DNA of 64,000 bases from Paenibacillus typhae. GTDB lineage: Bacteria > Bacillota > Bacilli > Paenibacillales > Paenibacillaceae. The number at the start of each line of letters is the position of its first letter. Within the stretch, counting starts at the first letter, position 1. Below, in pieces: positions 54,084 through 62,015 of this stretch. The notes below the pieces were generated by a model. The model had not been told where the DNA came from and did not search any database. It saw nothing but the letters and a program-made list of their open reading frames with translations. The translations under genes and the position numbers were made by a program. The stretch is from the NCBI RefSeq assembly GCF_900099765.1, contig NZ_FNDX01000010.1:1-64000 (forward strand), in the 5' to 3' direction.

Positions 54084-55595
54084 ATGGCTAATGCTGAGTT
54101 TTTGCTGGAAATGAACAATATTACTAAAGAATTCCCCGGCGTTAAAGCGCTGGATGGAGTTAGCCTCAAGGTTAGACCGGGTTCGGTTCATGCACTTATG
54201 GGCGAAAACGGGGCAGGAAAGTCCACACTGATGAAATGTCTCTTTGGAATTTATTCACCGGACGCCGGTGAGATCTTTCTGGATGGCGAAAAAGCCAATA
54301 TTACCAACTCCAACGATGCCCTAGGGCACGGGATTTCAATGATTCACCAGGAGCTTCATCCGGTACCGTTCCGGAGCGTGATGGAGAACATCTGGCTGGG
54401 ACGTTTTCCGACTAAGGGAATCGGGCCGATTCAATTCATTGACCACAAAAAAATGTATGCGGATACGGAAAGTCTGTTCAAGGATCTGGACATTGATCTG
54501 AATCCCGAAACCTTGGTAGGCAAGCTGTCTGTATCCAAAATCCAATCCATTGAAATCGCGAAGGCCGTTTCTTTTCATTCCCGCGTTATCGTAATGGATG
54601 AGCCGACCTCTTCCCTGACAAGCGTGGAAGTAGAGCATTTGTTCCGGATTATCCGGGACCTGCAAAAAAGAGGCGTAGCTATTATCTATATATCCCACAA
54701 GATGGAAGAAATTCTTGAAATCTCTGATGAAGTAACCATTATGCGTGACGGTAAAAAGATCGGTACCTGGCCGTCTGCTGAGCTGACTACGGATCTGATT
54801 ATCTCCCGGATGGTTGGACGCGACCTGACGAACCGCTTCCCGGAACGCGGCAACGTACCCGGCGAGGTCTATCTGAAGGTGGAAGGACTGACGTCTCCGG
54901 AGCCAAGATCGTTCAAGGATGTCTCGTTTACACTCCGGCGGGGTGAAATTCTCGGTGTAGGCGGACTTGTAGGTGCACAGCGTACAGAGGTCATTGAAGC
55001 CCTGTTCGGACTCCGTGCCATCCAATCCGGCAGCATCTCCATCGACGGGAAAAAGGTCAACATTAATTCACCGCAGGATGCCAAGAAGCATGGCCTGGCC
55101 TTGCTGACGGAAGAACGCCGCGTAACCGGTATTTTCCCTGTGCTGTCTGTCCATGAGAACGGGGCGATTGCCAATCTGGACCGGTACCAGAAGCCATATC
55201 TCCTGCTTGACGGCAAGAAGAAAAAGGTAGAAGTCGATCGGATGATCGAGAAGCTCCGTACGAAGACACCAACCACCAAGGTACAGATTATGAACCTTTC
55301 GGGCGGTAACCAGCAAAAGGTGCTGCTGGCCAGATGGCTGCTGACCGAGCCGGAAGTTCTGCTGCTCGATGAGCCTACCCGCGGGATTGATGTCGGAGCC
55401 AAATTTGAAATTTATTCAATCATTGCCGACCTGGCGAAGCAGGGGAAGAGCATCATTATGATCTCCTCCGAAATGCCTGAGCTGCTGGGCATGTCTGACC
55501 GTGTAATGGTCATGTCCGAAGGACGGCTTACAGGAATATTAGAAGGCGACCAAGCTACGGAAACCGAAGTTATGCGTCTCGCCGCACAGCACTAG
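54084..55595 (+). CDS. mglA: Sugar ABC transporter ATPase (two ATPase domains)
   Basis: 503 residues with duplicated ABC domains. First: Walker A GENGAGKST near 41, signature LSVSKIQSIEIAKA near 152, Walker B VIVMDEPTSSLT near 168. Second: degenerate Walker A region GGLVGAQRTEV near 292, signature LSGGNQQKVLLARWL near 405, Walker B VLLLDEPTRGID near 425. This is the standard pattern of the MglA/RbsA family. It energises the importer. Confidence 0.94.
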   Translation: MANAEFLLEMNNITKEFPGVKALDGVSLKVRPGSVHALMGENGAGKSTLMKCLFGIYSPDAGEIFLDGEKANITNSNDALGHGISMIHQELHPVPFRSVMENIWLGRFPTKGIGPIQFIDHKKMYADTESLFKDLDIDLNPETLVGKLSVSKIQSIEIAKAVSFHSRVIVMDEPTSSLTSVEVEHLFRIIRDLQKRGVAIIYISHKMEEILEISDEVTIMRDGKKIGTWPSAELTTDLIISRMVGRDLTNRFPERGNVPGEVYLKVEGLTSPEPRSFKDVSFTLRRGEILGVGGLVGAQRTEVIEALFGLRAIQSGSISIDGKKVNINSPQDAKKHGLALLTEERRVTGIFPVLSVHENGAIANLDRYQKPYLLLDGKKKKVEVDRMIEKLRTKTPTTKVQIMNLSGGNQQKVLLARWLLTEPEVLLLDEPTRGIDVGAKFEIYSIIADLAKQGKSIIMISSEMPELLGMSDRVMVMSEGRLTGILEGDQATETEVMRLAAQH

Positions 55596-55705
55596 GATAG
55601 GAGCAGTACTAACAGCAGCGAAGTCAGATGTGCTTCCTGTTCAGCTGGTTCAGCTCACATTAGAATCGCTAAACTTCGCGTAACACTTAAGGAGGAACAA
55701 TACTC

Positions 55706-56713
55706 ATGGACGTAAAAAAAGCACAATCCTTTATCACCCAGAATGCGATCTATATCGTACTGGTCATTCTAATTCTGGGGATTATTGTATACGAACCAAG
55801 CTTTATGTCGGTTAACACTTTGCGTGACGTACTGATTCAATCTTCGACACGTGTCATTATTGCCCTCGGGGTTGCCTTTATCCTGATCACTGCGGGTACC
55901 GACTTGTCGGCAGGCCGCGTAGTCGGCTTCACCGCCGTTATCTCGGCATCGATGCTGCAAATTCCGGATTATTCCCGCCGCTTCTTCCCGGATCTGCCGC
56001 AGGTGCATGTACTGCTTCCTATCGCAATCGCGATCCTGGCCGGTCTTATCTGCGGTCTGGTCAACGGTCTTGTCGTTTCCAAGCTGAATGTACCGCCGTT
56101 CATTGCCACACTGGGTACGATGCTGATCGTATACGGCGTAAACTCCCTGTATTTCGATATGGACCCGAACCAGTCACAGCCAATCGGCGGACTGCGTGAG
56201 GACTTCACCAAGATTGGTTCCGGCTTTATCGGCAGCGGCCAGTATTCCATACCTTACATCGTCATTATAGCGATAGTCGTCGCCGCCATTGTCTGGGTAC
56301 TGTTCAACAAAACGAAACTCGGCAAAAACATGTACGCTATCGGCGGCAACATGCAGGCTGCCAAGGTTTCCGGTATCAACGTATCCAAGAACCTGATCTA
56401 TATCTACGCTATCGCTGGTGCCCTGTACGGTCTGGCTGGTGTTCTCGAAGCAGCAAGAACAGGCGGCGCTACGAACAACTATGGTAACATGTACGAGCTT
56501 GACGCCATCGCAGCCTGCGTAGTCGGCGGCGTATCCACTACAGGCGGGATTGGTACCGTTCCGGGCGTACTCGTCGGGGTTATCATCTTCACCCTCATTA
56601 ACTACGGTCTGACCTTCATCGGCATCAGCCCTTATTATCAATTGATTATCAAAGGCCTTATCATCATCGCTGCGGTATCGTTTGATATGCGGAAGTACTC
56701 ATCGAAGAAGTAG
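55706..56713 (+). CDS. mglC: Sugar ABC transporter permease
   Basis: 335 residues with about nine to ten hydrophobic segments; BPD_transp_2 family as for MglC/RbsC. Conserved GTDLSAGRVVGFTAV near 53 and the coupling region NKTKLGKNMYAIGGNMQAAKVSGI near 198-221. ATG after AAGGAGG. With mglA and mglB it forms a galactose/glucose-type importer; the exact sugar is not proven. Confidence 0.93.
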   Translation: MDVKKAQSFITQNAIYIVLVILILGIIVYEPSFMSVNTLRDVLIQSSTRVIIALGVAFILITAGTDLSAGRVVGFTAVISASMLQIPDYSRRFFPDLPQVHVLLPIAIAILAGLICGLVNGLVVSKLNVPPFIATLGTMLIVYGVNSLYFDMDPNQSQPIGGLREDFTKIGSGFIGSGQYSIPYIVIIAIVVAAIVWVLFNKTKLGKNMYAIGGNMQAAKVSGINVSKNLIYIYAIAGALYGLAGVLEAARTGGATNNYGNMYELDAIAACVVGGVSTTGGIGTVPGVLVGVIIFTLINYGLTFIGISPYYQLIIKGLIIIAAVSFDMRKYSSKK

Positions 56714-56727
56714 GCCTTGTGCTCGGT

Positions 56728-56757
56728 GACTAGGAGGCTAAGGGAGGCTAAGGGAGG
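56728..56757. repeat. Short GAGGCTAAGG direct repeats after mglC
   Basis: AGGAGGCTAAGGGAGGCTAAGGGAGGC contains two full 11-base units and part of a third. It begins the gene-free repeat region. Confidence 0.7.
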
Positions 56758-56764
56758 CTCGATT

Positions 56765-56960
56765 CTCAGGCGTAACTCCGGGAAAGCTTTGGGCTTCCGG
56801 CCGCTGTTGTTCTCGAATTCCTTGATTCCATACCGCCTTGGCGGTGGAAATTCGAGAACAGCTGATGCTTCCGAAGTGAGCTTTCCTGCGGAAAGCTTTC
56901 AGGCGGACGCTCCGCTCCTCCAGCTCCAAACCTTCCCTCCGTTACTCCCATCACCTCGCC
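56765..56960. repeat. Dispersed-repeat-like block with inverted TGTTCTCGAATT arms
   Basis: TGTTCTCGAATT (56807-56818) and AAATTCGAGAACA (56848-56860) are inverted arms around CCGCCTTGGCGG. Flanking CCGGGAAAGCTTT and GGAAAGCTTTC words add more dyads. It looks like a non-coding repeat family rather than a decayed gene; I recall similar blocks in Paenibacillus spacers. Confidence 0.55.
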
Positions 56961-56978
56961 AAGGTGGGGAAAAGCAGC

Positions 56979-57016
56979 AAAAAGCGTTTGCTAGCACTGC
57001 ATAGCAAACGCTTTTT
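56979..57016 (+). terminator. Terminator, probably of the mgl operon
   Basis: AAAAAGCGTTTGCTA pairs with TAGCAAACGCTTTTT across a short loop, an almost perfect 15-bp stem ending in T5. It can work on both strands. Confidence 0.9.
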
Positions 57017-57066
57017 GGTGTTTCGATTGCTTCGCTCCGAAACAAAAACGCAAGAAAAAAACAAAA

Positions 57067-57100
57067 CCAAAAAGCCAAAAAGCCAAAAAGCCAAAAAGCC
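57067..57100. repeat. CCAAAAAG microsatellite
   Basis: Four exact head-to-tail copies of CCAAAAAG plus CC. The run is long enough for slippage. Confidence 0.95.
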
Positions 57101-57134
57101 CAACCAGCTACTGTGCAAAGCCCAGCGCGCTGTG

Positions 57135-57400
57135 TCAACTGCAATGTTAGTGTAACCCTCGGACCAGCATGCCAAGTGCAATGTTAGTGTACCCCCAGCT
57201 TAACCCACCATCCGCAGTAGAGTGTAACCCCAGGCTTAACCCGCCAACTGCAAAAGTAGTGTAACCTCCCGCTTAACCCGCCAATTGCGATAGTAGTGTA
57301 ACCTCCCGCTTAACCCGCCAAGTGCAATGTTAGTGTAACCCCCGGCTCAACCCGCCAACTGCAATAGTAGTGTAACTCCAGCTCGGCGCACCAACCTTAA
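57135..57400. repeat. Tandem array of 36-37 bp units
   Basis: Seven units and a partial eighth begin at 57135, 57172, 57208, 57244, 57281, 57318, 57355 and 57391. The core reads CCAACTGCAATAGTAGTGTAA then CCYCCCGCTTAACCCG. Units abut directly with no spacers, so this is a minisatellite and not a CRISPR array. Stops occur in every frame. Confidence 0.93.
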
Positions 57401-57474
57401 CAACAGTGCAAACCGCGACACATCACAACCCAAAAACTTTGTAGAGGTTATCCGTCGGCTGCTCCTTTCGACGG

Positions 57475-57659
57475 CTAACGGACTCCACAGCCGTTATTTT
57501 CACTAAACGGTACTTTTTGAGGAGCTAACGGACCGGGATGACCTTATTTCGCCCAGGACAGGTTATTTTGAGGCTGAGCTGGTTAAATAACGGCGCTGGT
57601 GTCCGTTAGAATGTGATACTTGGGATTTTGCGGCAGATAAGGTCATCTGAGTCCGTTAG
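57475..57659. repeat. Nested inverted repeat with CTAACGGAC boxes
   Basis: CTAACGGAC at 57475-57483 and 57525-57533 is mirrored by GTCCGTTAG at 57601-57609 and 57651-57659; both pairs are 50 bases apart. Inside, GATGACCTTAT (57537-57547) is mirrored by ATAAGGTCATC (57637-57647). The whole forms an imperfect inverted repeat of 185 bases. Confidence 0.9.
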
Positions 57660-57945
57660 CCGGGTAGGAGATGCGAAGAGAGCATAAAGAAATGGACGCG
57701 AAGGAGATGCGGAGGGCATACGAAATGGACGTGAAGGGCGTAGGAGATGCGAAGAGCATACGAAGTGGACGCTAAGGGGATCCGAAGGACATGCGAAGGA
57801 CATATGAAAGGCATTCGTGGCATACGAAGGGCGTACGGAGACATGCAAAGTGCTGAGGGCATACCAAAAGACACGCCTGGACATGCGAAGAGCACGCGAA
57901 GGACACGCGAAAAGCATACAAAAGGTCTGAAAAAGGATATGCGTG
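57660..57945. repeat. Purine-rich degenerate repeats
   Basis: A run of loosely repeated words such as GCATACGAA, GGACGTGAAGG and GACATGCGAAGG, strongly purine-biased on the plus strand. On the minus strand it leaves an open frame, but that frame is only an echo of the repeats (FACPS, FVCSS, RPSRPF). Confidence 0.75.
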
Positions 57946-58000
57946 AGCAAGGGGGGCGACTATGTTCTCTGAGCCATTTCCTGCCGCCAAGCAGCAACAA

Positions 58001-58038
58001 AACAGCAGCCGCTCGACTTCAATCGAAGGGCTGCTGTT
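58001..58038 (+). terminator. Hairpin before the kinase-like gene
   Basis: AACAGCAGCC / GGCTGCTGTT with an inner CTTC/GAAG helix. The following tract TATGGCTATTTTT is a poor terminator tail, so function is uncertain. Confidence 0.4.
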
Positions 58039-58162
58039 TATGGCTATTTTTATAAAGACCTTATTCAACATCATAGCAGAACGGAAAGAAACAGTCTATA
58101 TTTTTTCCAGGGATTATTATACAGTGAGGTGGCCGGCAATACATGATCAGGAGTGTTGTTTA

Positions 58163-59146
58163 ATGAATATTAACGTTAGCTGCCACCTCGACCCCCTTGC
58201 ACTGCAGGAATATATCGGCCAGGTTTTTGGAAGCTCCTACGTAGTTTCAGGTGTGTCCAGAATGCATGGCGGTGCCCAAAAGGTAGTCTATAAAGTAGAC
58301 TGCACGAACGGCTTCAGCTGTGTGCTTTATGTATGGGATCTGTCCATGAATTTTTTCCAGCAGGAAATCGTACAAAATACGATTAATGCAAGTTCTTACG
58401 GCAGCGGCCTGTTTGCATCCAGCAACAGTTTTTTGAAGGAACATTCCATCCGTACGCCGGCGCTTTACGACCTGAATAATGACAGAACGGACTATACGTT
58501 TGATTACGCGCTGGTTGAGTATATAGACGGGCAAAAAGCTGAAGCCTATTTCAGCCACCCTGATCCGGAGGTTAAGGAGCATGTTTTGCAGCAGGTAGGG
58601 ACTCTGGTTACTGCAATGCATAACATCAAGAGAAATACCTTCGGTGCACCTGAACAGCATCGCAACGTACGTCAAACAGGCCAATGTCATCTGATGCTGC
58701 AGGATAATGCGAAGCTGCAGTTAGCTTACGCTGTGCAGTATATCGACCTCATTAACTCTAATAAAGAAAAGCTGCTGGATAAACTGGATGAGCTTGCAGC
58801 CAGGATTGGGCCAAGGACAGAATACGGGCTGATTCATGATGAACTCGGTCCCGACCATCTGTTGGTAAATGAGAGGCTGGAGCCTTATCTGATTGACATC
58901 GAGGGCGTGCGTTTTTTTGATATCGAGCATGAGCACAGCTTTCTGGAATTCAGATTCGGCGAGTATTACCGCTATTTGCAGAACGATACCCTTGATCCTG
59001 ACAGAATGCGGTTTTACCGGTTCCATCATCATATCGCCTTAATCTCGGCCGGGCTGAAGCTGCTGCACCGCGGATATCCGGATCAGCAATTTTCAAGAAA
59101 TCTGTCGAGATATCATACAGAACTGGCCATGCGGTATATTGAATAA
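58163..59146 (+). CDS. APH-like phosphotransferase
   Basis: 327 residues from ATG 58163, eleven bases after AGGAG; a longer upstream frame would run through the hairpin at 58001. Protein-kinase-like fold of the aminoglycoside/choline kinase group: nucleotide-loop region near 34-45 (SRMHGGAQKVVYKVD), catalytic-loop motif HDELGPDHLLVN near 225 (usual HxDxxxxN form) and the metal-binding DIEG near 244. Substrate unknown. Confidence 0.78.
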   Translation: MNINVSCHLDPLALQEYIGQVFGSSYVVSGVSRMHGGAQKVVYKVDCTNGFSCVLYVWDLSMNFFQQEIVQNTINASSYGSGLFASSNSFLKEHSIRTPALYDLNNDRTDYTFDYALVEYIDGQKAEAYFSHPDPEVKEHVLQQVGTLVTAMHNIKRNTFGAPEQHRNVRQTGQCHLMLQDNAKLQLAYAVQYIDLINSNKEKLLDKLDELAARIGPRTEYGLIHDELGPDHLLVNERLEPYLIDIEGVRFFDIEHEHSFLEFRFGEYYRYLQNDTLDPDRMRFYRFHHHIALISAGLKLLHRGYPDQQFSRNLSRYHTELAMRYIE

Positions 59147-59207
59147 TCAGGCAGGGCATACGGCAGCAGTTGTATCAGAATACAGCGAATCTTCCGGCGA
59201 ACGGAAA

Positions 59208-59434
59208 TCAATAGGTATCTAGTAATCGTTGAACGGCTTCATTCTCGATAAAATAATACGCTGACCGTTTGGCGGCATCCAGATACTCCTGCTTTAGGGT
59301 ATAACGTTAAGAAAGCGCCATGCCATAGACGGCCCAGTACTGGCCGCAGGTCCAGGAAGAGCCGTCTCATACCCTTGCCCGCCCGGATTATCCATGTACT
59401 CACCGGTTTCCGTATCAACTTTCACCAATCGGAT
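59208..59434 (-). pseudogene. Remnant of a GH88-type unsaturated glucuronyl hydrolase
   Basis: Minus-strand translation gives VDTETGEYMDNPGGQGYE, then after a one-base frame change SSWTCGQYWAVYGMALS, then an in-frame TAA where relatives have a Tyr codon, then RYTLKQEYLDAAKRSAYYFI. Family members read ..DSSWSRGQAWAIYGFALSYRYT..EYLDAAKRVA.. here. So one frameshift, one nonsense change and loss of both ends. It abuts the next gene. Confidence 0.8.
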
Positions 59435-59439
59435 TGAAA

Positions 59440-59928
59440 ATGGCAGCTGTAATGGCCGATATTTTTAACAACATAGAAGTGGTGCTGGGGCAGAGTCTTT
59501 TTTGTACAGCTGAGCATCTCATTATCGTTATAGACGGCATTTCTCTCGATGCAATACTACATACTCACTACCCCTCACGCAATCTTGAAGGGTTAATTCC
59601 GCTGATGCCGGATTGGCTGGATGTTCCGGGGGAGAAAGAGTTTATTTTATCAAGGTACAAATGCATCAGTAATGAGTTGGAGTTTGTAATGCCGATATTG
59701 ATGTGCCCGGACGATTGTGATTTGAGCTGTACGGTGGTGGTTGCGCATATAGTGCGGACGGGAAACAGGGTGGCCTGGAAAAAGCTTGGTATCGATATGA
59801 GCAGCAGGGAGGATATGTTGTCAGGCTATGACCATATAGGAACTACTGTGGACTGGCTGGATAAAATTCCGGAATTAACTTTTACAGAACCCGAGTACAC
59901 CTCGCAATTCAACAAAATTTATCTGTAA
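59440..59928 (+). CDS. Hypothetical protein, possibly with a replaced 5' end
   Basis: 162 residues from ATG 59440; TTG 59434 and ATG 59455 are alternatives and none has a clear ribosome site. No membrane segment; Trp, Asp and Cys rich (MPILMCPDDCDLSCTVVVAHI near 98). Not recognised. Its start lies exactly at the edge of the GH88 remnant, so the original upstream region may have been lost in a rearrangement. Size and solitary context resemble orphan immunity proteins (inference). Confidence 0.55.
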   Translation: MAAVMADIFNNIEVVLGQSLFCTAEHLIIVIDGISLDAILHTHYPSRNLEGLIPLMPDWLDVPGEKEFILSRYKCISNELEFVMPILMCPDDCDLSCTVVVAHIVRTGNRVAWKKLGIDMSSREDMLSGYDHIGTTVDWLDKIPELTFTEPEYTSQFNKIYL

Positions 59929-60049
59929 AACGGATGCAGCGCAGATGAGCTTGAGTAAAGTAAATTATGGTAGAATTTTACCGAACTTTCAGGGTATAGT
60001 GGAGGAGGAATAGTGCATTCCATATTGCAGTGGGGGGAGAAATCAGCAG

Positions 60050-60526
60050 ATGAATCAAGCGTACCGCAAGCGTAACACGACTGCCTTTACATTGGCTTCT
60101 TATTTTGCCTTGGCAGCAGGCCTGTTCTTATTCTGCCTGGGTGTCTACAATGACAACTGGGAGCTGAATGTGAAGGGGTATTATATTCTGTGCATGGTGC
60201 TGATTACGATCAGCTGCATCGTCATGCAGAAGGTGGTCCGGGACAATACGGAAGATAGAGAAATCCGCCTGGAAAATCCGAAGCACCGGATGAGAAACAC
60301 GGCAGCTTTTACGGGGATGGCCATAGCCGGGCTGGTTATCGGTTACGGCATGTTCTTTATTGGCCTGTACAACGCTCCGTTTCAGTTAAATGTAAAAGGG
60401 TACTACATTGCTGTTATCCTGCTAATTTCGTATAGTGCGATCGGCGTACAGAAGGTGACCCGGGACAACGCGGAAGATAAAGATATTCTGGCCGAGCTGG
60501 AATCCAAAAGGGATTATCAGGGGTAG
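60050..60526 (+). CDS. YiaA/YiaB family membrane protein
   Basis: 158 residues made of two similar halves, each with two transmembrane helices (about 12-60 and 83-132) and a shared tail pattern: ELNVKGYYILCMVLI..MQKVVRDN and QLNVKGYYIAVILLI..VQKVTRDN. This is the YiaAB two-helix domain in duplicate. Function unknown. ATG ten bases after GGAG. Confidence 0.85.
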   Translation: MNQAYRKRNTTAFTLASYFALAAGLFLFCLGVYNDNWELNVKGYYILCMVLITISCIVMQKVVRDNTEDREIRLENPKHRMRNTAAFTGMAIAGLVIGYGMFFIGLYNAPFQLNVKGYYIAVILLISYSAIGVQKVTRDNAEDKDILAELESKRDYQG

Positions 60527-60544
60527 CAAGAGCATTTAAACAAG

Positions 60545-60571
60545 AAAGGTCCATCCTGGGATGGGCCTTTG
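60545..60571 (+). terminator. Terminator-like hairpin after the YiaA/B gene
   Basis: AAAGGTCCATCC / GGATGGGCCTTT, followed by only TGTG. It covers ATG 60561, which argues against using that codon as the start of the next gene. Confidence 0.5.
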
Positions 60572-60605
60572 TGAATTTATATATGAAGATGAGGGAGCAT
60601 TCGCA

Positions 60606-61514
60606 GTGAATATTGTAAAAGAATTGACAACCCATGCTCTTTACATACGTTTTGAACTGGGTTTGGGAAGCTTTATGGATGAGGCCTGCCGCAGTGAAGG
60701 TATTCATCGCGCGAATGCTATTTGCCGTTCCGTTTTTGATCCTGAGGACCATGTGATTTTTTTACATCATACCAGTTATAGCAGAAATGAAAAACGTGTC
60801 AGTATCGTTCGTTTAAAGCGCTTTTTCAAAACCCGGTTGAGGCAGCAGTTAAGTTCAAGTGTTCTGCCATATGAGTTCGGTGAATCGGAAGAAGATCTCT
60901 ATACATTTGAATGGAAGGCTGAAATCAAAGCCAAAGAAATCCGGATACCCTATGTCCTGGAGTCCATTGAAAATTTAGATTTCAGACGTAAACCGGAAGC
61001 AGGCGGCCAAATTTACCTGTACAACAAAACAAAAGGAATTTTATTTCATATGTACGACGATCGCGGCTGTGATGTTTACAGTTCCGATAAAGACGCTCTA
61101 TTGCCTCTTTACCATAAACACCGGAAATGGATTCTGGATTATAACCGGTACCAAATTGACAATCTTTTCGGAGAGGGTCTTGCAGGCATCATAGAAACGG
61201 ATGAAGAACAAAAAGCCCGCAGGAAGAGTAATAACAAGAAGATCGTTGAATCCGGCATCAACCTCAGGCAAATCAATACTTGTTGTATAACACATTATTT
61301 CGAGATTCCCTTAGCGAATGCAGATATATTTGCAAAGGAACTTGCTTTTACATCGTTTGAGATTGAGCGGGTTTCCAAAACAGATAACCGGGTCACTTTT
61401 ACAGCTGCCAAGACGGAAGCATTAGCGCAAATTGATTATCAGAGCCATCTCATGAGCATGTACGGTAAAAAATATGGGGCCTATATTGGTTGGAGCTGTG
61501 TTAGAGGAGACTGA
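60606..61514 (+). CDS. DUF3885 protein with a C-terminal RraB-like domain
   Basis: 302 residues from GTG 60606, eight bases after GAGGGAG. N-terminal DUF3885 region ends in the signature YLYNKTKGILFHMYDDRG near 144 and RKWILDYNRYQID near 180. The last roughly 95 residues (THYFEIPLANADIFAKEL near 235) resemble the RraB/ribonuclease-inhibitor-like fold seen in many immunity or stand-alone proteins. DUF3885 genes often accompany toxin-immunity clusters; no toxin is visible here. Confidence 0.75.
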   Translation: MNIVKELTTHALYIRFELGLGSFMDEACRSEGIHRANAICRSVFDPEDHVIFLHHTSYSRNEKRVSIVRLKRFFKTRLRQQLSSSVLPYEFGESEEDLYTFEWKAEIKAKEIRIPYVLESIENLDFRRKPEAGGQIYLYNKTKGILFHMYDDRGCDVYSSDKDALLPLYHKHRKWILDYNRYQIDNLFGEGLAGIIETDEEQKARRKSNNKKIVESGINLRQINTCCITHYFEIPLANADIFAKELAFTSFEIERVSKTDNRVTFTAAKTEALAQIDYQSHLMSMYGKKYGAYIGWSCVRGD

Positions 61515-61568
61515 TTCAAGTCACTGTTATAATCCAACAGCAACCACCTAGACAGGAGGGAGATTACA

Positions 61569-61967
61569 ATGAACAATCCAATACAGTATTTTGTCACTAA
61601 AGAAGCAATCGCTACCCTCACTGAAAAACTTAATCTTCCCATATTAGATGAACGTTCTCAAGATTGGGAGCTTGAAATTTCAGACCACACTAGAGTTGCT
61701 GAATTTATCACCTGCTATGAGATCGGTGCCCTTAACAAGGCTGAAAAGCTTGCCTTAATGAAATTAATCCTTTCTTCATTTGATGAGGCTCTTAATATGA
61801 CAGGAGTTATGCCGGAACTTTGGCGGAGAATCAAAGGCCACCTAATCAATGATTTCGATATGTTCCGGGAAACCATTCGATACTGGGCTTTGGCAGAAGA
61901 AGATTATTGCGATGGCTTTGAACTAACTCCTTATATGAGAGAGCTTGTTGCACAGTACAACCTGTAA
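61569..61967 (+). CDS. Small immunity-like hypothetical protein
   Basis: 132 residues, acidic, all-helical by pattern, with TRVAEFITCYEIGALNKAEK and PELWRRIKGHLINDFDMF. AGGAGGGAG precedes the ATG. The composition fits small cytoplasmic immunity proteins, but no family is recognised with confidence. Confidence 0.65.
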   Translation: MNNPIQYFVTKEAIATLTEKLNLPILDERSQDWELEISDHTRVAEFITCYEIGALNKAEKLALMKLILSSFDEALNMTGVMPELWRRIKGHLINDFDMFRETIRYWALAEEDYCDGFELTPYMRELVAQYNL

Positions 61968-62015
61968 CCTGAGGAAGCAGACTCCCATTCCAAAGAAGGC
62001 CTGCTCCTTCACCAT

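Noticed and set aside
56717-57004. Plus-strand open frame after mglC
   Set aside because: It crosses the inverted-arm block and a terminator; composition follows the repeats and not a protein.
57135-57400. Possible CRISPR array because the unit length is 36-37 bases
   Set aside because: Units follow each other directly; there are no unique spacers and no cas genes in the window.
57606-57950. Minus-strand open frame of 114 codons in the repeat region
   Set aside because: Its peptide is a product of the degenerate DNA repeats, lacks a ribosome site and has no protein-like domain.
57962-58162. N-terminal extension of the APH-like kinase
   Set aside because: It would be translated through a hairpin and lacks kinase-like residues; ATG 58163 has a ribosome site and gives a normal length.
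60561-60605. Earlier ATG start for the DUF3885 gene
   Set aside because: The ATG is inside a hairpin and has no ribosome site; GTG 60606 follows GAGGGAG at good spacing.
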